Shown here piece after piece: positions 1-4,771 of a stretch of 6,624 nt of DNA. Under the pieces are notes generated by a model that was not told where the DNA came from, did not search any database, and worked only from the letters and a program-made list of their open reading frames with translations. The translations under genes and the position numbers were made by a program. This DNA comes from Planctomycetota bacterium (GTDB lineage Bacteria > Planctomycetota > UBA8108 > UBA1146 > JAJFFE01), in contig JAGQRC010000212.1 in the NCBI GenBank assembly GCA_020425835.1, positions 1-6,624 of the forward strand, in the 5' to 3' direction. The number at the start of each line of letters is the position of its first letter. Within the stretch, counting starts at the first letter, position 1.

Positions 1-31
1 ACACTCTTTCAGACCGTGTGCTCTTCCGATC
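1..31. other. Residual Illumina adapter sequence at the contig edge (artefact)
   Basis: Bases 1-10 are identical to the first ten bases of the TruSeq read-1 adapter. Bases 11-31 match the 3' part of the read-2 (P7 side) adapter, ending in GCTCTTCCGATC, with one extra C at about base 15. The join of the two adapter halves is not a natural sequence. Genomic sequence therefore starts at about base 32. Any reading frame that uses the GTG at 16 as a start takes its first five residues from adapter. Confidence 0.92.
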
Positions 32-804
32 GTTTGTCGCTCCTCGAGTTCGTGCCGGGGACGCCGGTCGTCGCCGTCGACACACCCGACGACGAGCGCA
101 ACATCGGTGACCAAGAAGTCCGGGAAGCGACCGACTTCATCCGCAAGCTCAACCAGTTCCGCGAGGCGGCCGACCTCGCGATCGCGGAGGACGGCTGCTT
201 CAGTCTCGCGCAGCACCTCGAGACGGTGAACCGGCGGGTGACCCGGCTCACGAGCGCGAGCGCGGAGTGGAGCTCCCCCGACTTGATGCAGTTCCTCTGT
301 GATCGGCTCGTTCCGCAATGGACGAGCGTCCGCGACGACATGACGATCCAGGCGACCGAGGCGGGACTCTCCGTCGAGGCGGAGATCCCGATCTTCGAGC
401 GCATCCTGTCTCCGGTCGACTTCGGGTTCCACAACGCCATCCGCACTCCGGCGGGCCCGCTGACCTTCGTCGACTTCGAGTCTTCGGGGTGGGATGATCC
501 CGCGCGCCTGATCTGTGACTTCTTCACGCATCCCGTGGGCGCCGCGCCGATCCGCCACCTCGATGAAGTCGTTCGTGCCGCCGGCGGAGTGCTCAACCTC
601 GATCGGTCCCATCTCGAAGGACTGCACACTCGAGTGGAGCTGCTCCTGCCGCTGTATCGCGTCAAGTGGTGCTGCCGGATCCTCGGCGAACTCTCCGTCG
701 CGGCGCGCGCGCGCCGAGCCGTCACTGGAGCGTCCGACGACGAAGCGCGCATCCACGCGTTGCTCGACCGGGCGGTGGAGATGCTCGAGCGCGCGAACGC
801 CTGA
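32..804 (+). CDS. Aminoglycoside phosphotransferase (APH)/choline kinase-like family protein, 5'-truncated
   Basis: This is the C-terminal part (about 257 residues) of a protein-kinase-fold small-molecule phosphotransferase. The frame is open from the contig edge and ends at TGA 802-804. The start codon and the ATP-binding N-lobe lie outside the window. The piece begins in the hinge region (LLEFVPG). The catalytic loop reads SPVDFGFHN (Asp codon 418-420, Asn codon 433-435). It keeps the D(x4)N spacing of the APH loop, but a Pro takes the place of the usual His two residues before the Asp. The metal-binding motif FVDFE follows, with its Asp at 472-474, and then GWDDP and CDFF. In this family the Asp acts as the catalytic base and the Asn and second Asp bind Mg-ATP. 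The Pro/Val-Asp loop variant resembles, from memory, uncharacterised members found near sugar-nucleotide and polysaccharide genes, so the substrate is more likely a sugar or choline-like alcohol than an antibiotic; this is inference. The gene converges on the oxidoreductase gene with 15 bp between stop codons. Confidence 0.8.
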
Positions 805-819
805 GACCTCTCGCCGTCC

Positions 820-1833
820 TCAGACCGACTGCCACCAGCGACAGGGTCGTATCGTCGCCATCGTGTGGAGCCCGGGCGGAGCCGCTCGCAACGCGGGGAT
901 CGCGTTCAACACGACGGCACTGGTTCCGGTGTCCCCATGCACTCCGCCCCGAAACGCCAGCTCGATGTCGGGTTCTCCGAGGATCCGAATCCGATCCATC
1001 GGATGGGGCTCACCGATCGCGGCGCGGAACTCGAGTTCGATCGTCCGGCCGTCGGCGCGGCGGCCCCGCGCGACCTGCACGACGCCGCGCGCATGCCCCG
1101 CCGGGATGGGCCCGAGGTCGCAGGTCATCGCCTCCGTCGCGATCAGCGGCTCGAGCGACTCGTCCCACTCGTCGAGCGGGAGGCCGATCGCGTCGGCGAG
1201 CAGGTGCAACGACTCGCCGAGGCCGACGTGGCGCAAGCTCCCGTCGCGTTGCCGAGCAGCGAACGCCTCGAGGTCGAGGGTCGCGCCGATCTTCGCCTGG
1301 AACGGCACTCGACGCGTGGACGCATCTTGGGCGCGCAGGACCTCGATCCGATCGATCCGTTGGCTCAGCGCGGTGGCCACCAACGGCATCGTGTCCATCA
1401 GGAAGCCCGGGTTGATCCCGGTTCCGAGGATGCGGCAGTCGTTGTCGTGGGCGACGCGGTCGAGCTCCTCGGCGAGGCGAGGGTGACGCAGGGTGGGATA
1501 GAGCAGTTCCTCGCAACTGCTGACCAGGTCGACGCCGCGCTCGAGGAGATCGATGAAGGTCTCGAAGCAGCGGGGGAGGTCGGAGCAGGTGGTGACCAGC
1601 GCGATCGGACGCTCGCGTGTCGGCTCCATCTCGTCGATCGAGGCGAGGACCTCGAGGTCGGGGGCACCGGGAACGAACTCCGGCAGACGGCGTCCGACCA
1701 ACTCTGGATCGGAGTCGATCGCGGCGACGACGTCGCCGAGACCGCGGCGGATGAAGTCTCCCAGGATCCGCCGTCCCATGGGACCGAGTCCCACGTGGCA
1801 CAGGTGCACCACGGGTGCGCTACCGTTCGACAT
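820..1833 (-). CDS. DapB / 2,4-diaminopentanoate dehydrogenase-like NAD(P)-dependent oxidoreductase
   Basis: The product is a 337-residue cytosolic oxidoreductase. The N-terminal Rossmann fold has a dinucleotide-binding loop GLGPMG (residues 15-20) after a beta strand. The acidic residue that normally contacts the adenosine ribose is Asp40, in AAIDSDPE. Family landmarks follow: SCEELLYP (106-113), then ELD (123-125), then GTGINPGFLMD (137-147). These match the pattern of 2,4-diaminopentanoate dehydrogenases and the related dihydrodipicolinate-reductase-like group. The length is typical of that group. In clostridial ornithine fermentation the named enzyme oxidatively deaminates 2,4-diaminopentanoate, but no ornithine-pathway gene is visible here, so the substrate is open. 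The start at 1833 is supported by the Shine-Dalgarno at 1838-1844 and by the fold, which begins a few residues later. The longer in-frame extension to 2208 would run into the upstream gene and is rejected. The gene lies 44 bp downstream of the large exported-protein gene on the same strand and probably shares its transcript. Confidence 0.85.
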   Translation of the reverse strand: MSNGSAPVVHLCHVGLGPMGRRILGDFIRRGLGDVVAAIDSDPELVGRRLPEFVPGAPDLEVLASIDEMEPTRERPIALVTTCSDLPRCFETFIDLLERGVDLVSSCEELLYPTLRHPRLAEELDRVAHDNDCRILGTGINPGFLMDTMPLVATALSQRIDRIEVLRAQDASTRRVPFQAKIGATLDLEAFAARQRDGSLRHVGLGESLHLLADAIGLPLDEWDESLEPLIATEAMTCDLGPIPAGHARGVVQVARGRRADGRTIELEFRAAIGEPHPMDRIRILGEPDIELAFRGGVHGDTGTSAVVLNAIPALRAAPPGLHTMATIRPCRWWQSV

Positions 1834-1844
1834 CGTTCCCCCTC
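1834..1844 (-). promoter_or_regulatory. Shine-Dalgarno of the oxidoreductase gene
   Basis: Reading the minus strand, GAGGGGG (1844 down to 1838) is followed by AACG and then the ATG at 1833-1831. It fixes the start of the oxidoreductase and lies directly against the 3' arm of the hairpin at 1845-1859. Confidence 0.75.
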
Positions 1845-1859
1845 GCGAGCTTTGCTCGC
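1845..1859 (-). promoter_or_regulatory. Intergenic hairpin abutting the Shine-Dalgarno
   Basis: A perfect 6-bp inverted repeat with a 3-base loop, GCGAGC-AAA-GCTCGC on the minus strand, fills part of the 44-bp gap between the large exported-protein gene and the oxidoreductase gene. No U-run follows, so it is not a standard intrinsic terminator. Its last base is immediately followed by the Shine-Dalgarno. It could modulate translation of the second gene or stabilise mRNA. A 6-bp GC-rich stem can also arise by chance in DNA of this composition. Confidence 0.4.
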
Positions 1860-1877
1860 AGCCCGTTGAAAGCTCCG

Positions 1878-4484
1878 TCACTCTCGGTCGAGCGCGATGC
1901 AGAAGTCCTGCACCAAGTGGCGCGCCTCGACCTCGAGCTCGGCGCTGCGCCCGCTGAGCTCCTGCTCGAGAGGGCGAGTCGAGTCCTCCTCCATCTCGCT
2001 CGAGCGCCTTGCGAGTTTCGCGAGGTGAGGTTTCGCGATCACCTCGAGATGGCGACGCGCCGTGCGGGGATCGACCGCGCGACCGAACTCGGCGTAGACG
2101 CGGCGCAGCGACTCGATCAGCTCGCCGAACTGGTAGAGGCTTCGGTGCCCTTCCTGATCCCACAGGTCGTCGAGGAAAGCGACCCTTCGATCGAGTTCCT
2201 GTTGCCACTCGCCGACCACCCGAACGTCCAGGGCGTCGATCTCGGATTCGGCTTCCTGCAGAGCGCGATGCGTCTGCGAGGTTGCGCTCTCGAGCTCGAG
2301 ACGTGCCTCATCGACGAGGTCCCGTCCCCGCAGGCGGAACTCGGCGATCGCGCCGTCGTAGAGTGCGCAGATCTTCCGGCGCGCCTGTTCGAGCGCTTCG
2401 TCGTCCGCGGGATCGGGGGCGGAACCGGGAAGCCTGCGGAAGCCGGTCCGGTCGAAGTACTCGCGCTCCAGCGTCCCGAGCGATCGCTCCCGGGCTCCAC
2501 CCAGGATCGCGCATGCTTGCGCGATCACCTCGTGGATGCGCACGGCGCGATTCGGCGATCCCGCGAGCACTTCGTCGGTCCGGCGACCCGCCGCCGCCCT
2601 CAAGTCGGCTCGTTCCCGCGCCAAGGTGCGTCGCCAGACGATCTCGTTCTCGATGGCGACCGAGCGGAGTCCGACGCGCGTCGCCTCGCGAAGGGTCGGT
2701 GTGAGCTTCGTCAGGAGCAGTCGAAGCTCGCGATCGAAGCGTCCGAACGTGCCGCGATCGATTTCGGAGCGCGTCCACATCGTATTGAACTCCTGGACCG
2801 CTCGACGGAGCGAAGCCTCGTCCACGCGATCGTCACCGACGAATCGATAAGCGAGGGCGAGGAAGCGAAACTGCTGATCGAGCTCCTCGCCGCGTTGATC
2901 GAGCCAGCGTTCGGCGAAGCTGAGCCGGAGATCGGAGGCCAAGGCGTAGCCGACTTGGCGGTGGAGCGACGCGGACTCGACGCCGTCCAGTGGCTTGGAG
3001 CTCCACTGGCGAGCGTCGGCGAACGCGAAGTCGCGGCCGAAGGCGCGGAAGTCCTTCTGAGCGTCCGCTTCGACCGTCGCGATCTGACGGGTCGCGCCAT
3101 CGACGATCGTCTCGGCGACTTCCTGATAGGCGCGGACCTCCTCTCGTTGGTTCGTGAGGAAGGCTCGGCGAACGGAGCCCAGATCGGTGTCGAGTCGTGT
3201 GCGAATCGCGCGAGGTTGGTCGGCCCAGAGCGAAGCGAGCTCGGTCTCCAACGAAGTGTTCGCGTTCTCGAGGATGCGTCGGACGCGGTCGACCAGCGTG
3301 AGGTACTCGTCGACATTCGTCTCGTGACCACTTGCCGGCACGAGCAGACCGGCGAGATCGCCGGCGTACCCCGCGTGGCGCTGGGACAGGAGCTCCTCCG
3401 CCTGTGTCTCGAACGTCCGCAGCTCTTCCTCTGCGACCTCGAACGCCTGCTCGCAACGACGATCGGCCCGCTCGCGCGCGCCCTCGAGGCTCTCCCGAGG
3501 GACGCCCGCCGAGCGCAGCAGCTCGAACAGCGTGTCCCCTCGGATCTTGTCGACCGAGTCCTCGGCGGAGGTCAGCCGATCCCGCAACGTCTCGAATGGC
3601 GCATCCGGCCGCGCGCCGCGCTGGCACTCGAGGTATGGCCCCTCGAGGTCGTCGAAGGTGCTCGAGTAGAACGAACTCGTGCGCTCGCGTGCGACATCGC
3701 CCATCTGCTGCAATGCGTGCTGCGCCTGAGTCCGGAGCGCCGACCGCTCCCGCAGGAGCGACTCGTGGAACTCCCCGGTCAGACGGCGGAACTCGCGTCG
3801 ACCCTCACCTCGTCGCAACCCGATGACGGCCGCGAGCTCTTCGCGGGCCCGCCGACGGATCCGGGGCGCGCAATCCGAGAGTAGCGATCGGAGCGCATCC
3901 TCGAGACGTGCTCCCCGCTCCCCGGAGTTCGGGGTCGCACCGCACCAGAGGCGCTCGAAGTCACGGCACGCCGAGCGGACGCGCGCGGCTTCCTCGGCCG
4001 TTCGGGCGAACCGAGATGCGAGCTCGAGTCCGTGAAACTGCCGAGCGACCCGCTCGGTCGCTTCGGCGTCCTCGGGATCGAATCGGAACTCGACGACCCA
4101 CACTCGACCGGCCGACACGCCCAATGTCGTGACGACCTCGCCCGACTTGCCGACGCGAAGGAAGGGGCGGAACGAGCTTCGCGAGAGGAATGCCTCGGAG
4201 CGGGCGCGCGGGGTTCCATCCGCGAGGCCGATCGGAGACGACGCGATCGGACCTCGGTCGACGGTGGGGAGGTCGTCGGCGCGCACCGTAGCGGTCAAGC
4301 CGACCGACATGAGCCCCAGCCCGAGCACGCTCCAGAGAATCCGCATCCGATGCATCCTGCCCGAGCCCATGGACCGAAGGGTCGGTTCGTCTCGGCGATC
4401 GCGGCCGACGGGCCCGCCATCGATCGCCGAGGATGGCGTCGCTCGGAGCGGCGTCGGTGAGGAGGGGGCGGTCCCGTCGATCAT
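1878..4484 (-). CDS. Unrecognised large exported protein, Arg/Glu-rich and mostly helical
   Basis: I do not recognise this protein family. With the start at 4484 it has 868 residues; from 4346 it has 822. Numbering below is from 4484. Residues 47-69 (MRILWSVLGLGLMSVGLTA, then TVRA before DD) form a clear Sec-type signal peptide with a likely cleavage after VRA at 69; there is no lipobox Cys. Residues about 105-135 look beta-rich (FLRVGKSGEVVTTLGV, VWVVEFRFD). From about 138 to the end the protein is charged, largely helical and partly coiled-coil-like. There is no second membrane span, no Walker motif and no obvious catalytic signature. Scattered Trp and Cys residues argue for a real folded protein. 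Start choice: the ATG at 4484 has the strong GGGGAGG Shine-Dalgarno, but it puts an unusual 46-residue leader before the signal peptide. The ATGs at 4355 and 4346 give a normal signal peptide but only a weak AGG. The gene precedes the oxidoreductase gene by 44 bp and is divergent from lon. A 689-codon antisense frame (1815-3884, + strand) is judged a shadow. Confidence 0.72.
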   Translation of the reverse strand: MIDGTAPSSPTPLRATPSSAIDGGPVGRDRRDEPTLRSMGSGRMHRMRILWSVLGLGLMSVGLTATVRADDLPTVDRGPIASSPIGLADGTPRARSEAFLSRSSFRPFLRVGKSGEVVTTLGVSAGRVWVVEFRFDPEDAEATERVARQFHGLELASRFARTAEEAARVRSACRDFERLWCGATPNSGERGARLEDALRSLLSDCAPRIRRRAREELAAVIGLRRGEGRREFRRLTGEFHESLLRERSALRTQAQHALQQMGDVARERTSSFYSSTFDDLEGPYLECQRGARPDAPFETLRDRLTSAEDSVDKIRGDTLFELLRSAGVPRESLEGARERADRRCEQAFEVAEEELRTFETQAEELLSQRHAGYAGDLAGLLVPASGHETNVDEYLTLVDRVRRILENANTSLETELASLWADQPRAIRTRLDTDLGSVRRAFLTNQREEVRAYQEVAETIVDGATRQIATVEADAQKDFRAFGRDFAFADARQWSSKPLDGVESASLHRQVGYALASDLRLSFAERWLDQRGEELDQQFRFLALAYRFVGDDRVDEASLRRAVQEFNTMWTRSEIDRGTFGRFDRELRLLLTKLTPTLREATRVGLRSVAIENEIVWRRTLARERADLRAAAGRRTDEVLAGSPNRAVRIHEVIAQACAILGGARERSLGTLEREYFDRTGFRRLPGSAPDPADDEALEQARRKICALYDGAIAEFRLRGRDLVDEARLELESATSQTHRALQEAESEIDALDVRVVGEWQQELDRRVAFLDDLWDQEGHRSLYQFGELIESLRRVYAEFGRAVDPRTARRHLEVIAKPHLAKLARRSSEMEEDSTRPLEQELSGRSAELEVEARHLVQDFCIALDRE
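4391..4431. repeat. Perfect 11-bp inverted repeat
   Basis: CTCGGCGATCG (4391-4401) and its exact reverse complement CGATCGCCGAG (4421-4431) are separated by 19 bases. The repeat lies in the 5' leader of the exported-protein gene if translation starts at 4346 or 4355, or inside its first codons if it starts at 4484. It could be a leader hairpin or an operator. The left arm carries one of the window's GCGATCGC words, and locally frequent CGATCG words raise the chance of coincidence. Confidence 0.45.
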
Positions 4485-4495
4485 GTGTCCTCCCC
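4485..4495 (-). promoter_or_regulatory. Strong Shine-Dalgarno favouring the 4484 start
   Basis: Reading the minus strand, GGGGAGG (4495 down to 4489) is followed by ACAC and the ATG at 4484-4482. The 4-base spacing is like that of the other two starts in the window (3 and 4 bases). This is the main argument for the longer version of the exported protein. The alternative ATG at 4346 has only GGCAGG nine bases upstream. Confidence 0.55.
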
Positions 4496-4542
4496 GGACC
4501 TTCATCGGCCGTGGAGGTCGCGGCCGTTCACCCGGGAGTCGC

Positions 4543-4571
4543 ATGATAACGGAGAGTCCCGAACGGATCAG
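4543..4571 (-). promoter_or_regulatory. Weak candidate sigma-70-type promoter for the exported-protein operon
   Basis: On the minus strand a -10-like TATCAT (4548-4543, five of six consensus bases) is preceded, after a 17-base spacer, by CTGATC (4571-4566, only three of six matches to TTGACA). Transcription would start around 4536, about 50 bases before the ATG at 4484. The evidence is a single decent hexamer in an otherwise GC-rich stretch. Confidence 0.2.
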
Positions 4572-4763
4572 CGTCATCACGGTCTGCCAGCTGCCACGTC
4601 GCTCCGCCGTTTGGGCAGGCTCGCGGTCTCGTCGGTCCGAGAATGGGCAGAGCGCGACGGCTCGCGCGATGCTGACGGACCCCGTGGCTTTTGCTTCTCG
4701 TGAGCGGGATTCGGCCTCGTTCGGGCGAAAGTCGGGCGGCTCGCCCGCCCCCAACCTGCGTTC

Positions 4764-4768
4764 GGAGG
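4764..4768 (+). promoter_or_regulatory. Shine-Dalgarno of lon
   Basis: GGAGG is followed by CCC and the ATG at 4772. The spacing is short, but the start is confirmed by the protein: the LON-domain signature LPVLALRD begins six codons after the ATG. Confidence 0.8.
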
Positions 4769-4771
4769 CCC

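Larger units (their letters stand above)
4485..4771. other. Divergent intergenic region between the exported-protein gene and lon
   Basis: This stretch separates two divergent starts and must hold both promoters. It has one clearly A/T-rich spot (ATGATAA, 4543-4549), which gives the best -10 candidate on the minus strand. A 6-bp stem with a 3-base loop (CGGGCG-GCT-CGCCCG, 4733-4747) lies in the lon leader. I see no CIRCE element (the HrcA operator), no convincing sigma-32-type heat-shock promoter and no credible small gene. If gene 3 starts at 4346, the untranslated region extends down to 4347. Confidence 0.6.

Noticed and set aside
801..823. Possible bidirectional terminator between the convergent genes (CTGAG ... 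CTCAG)
   Set aside because: The stem is only 5 bp with a 13-base loop, it covers both stop codons and there is no T-run on either side.
865..1869. + strand open frame (334 codons) antisense to the oxidoreductase gene
   Set aside because: The minus-strand frame has a clear Rossmann fold and family motifs; this one has none and is a shadow.
1815..3884. Long + strand open frame (689 codons) antisense to the exported-protein gene
   Set aside because: Its codons pair in register with those of the minus-strand gene, so its openness follows from the opposite gene's GC-rich codons. It lacks a Shine-Dalgarno, a recognisable fold or a signal peptide, and it covers only part of the longer minus-strand frame. 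G+C at first and third codon positions did not separate the two, so some doubt remains.
4485..4703. 72-codon + strand small gene in the divergent intergenic region
   Set aside because: GTG start without Shine-Dalgarno, Arg/Ser/Pro-rich shadow-like composition and no recognisable feature.
4733..4747. Hairpin CGGGCG-GCT-CGCCCG in the lon leader as a regulatory element
   Set aside because: The short all-GC stem is likely by chance in this composition, and it is too far from the ribosome binding site to occlude it. Noted only in the intergenic entry.
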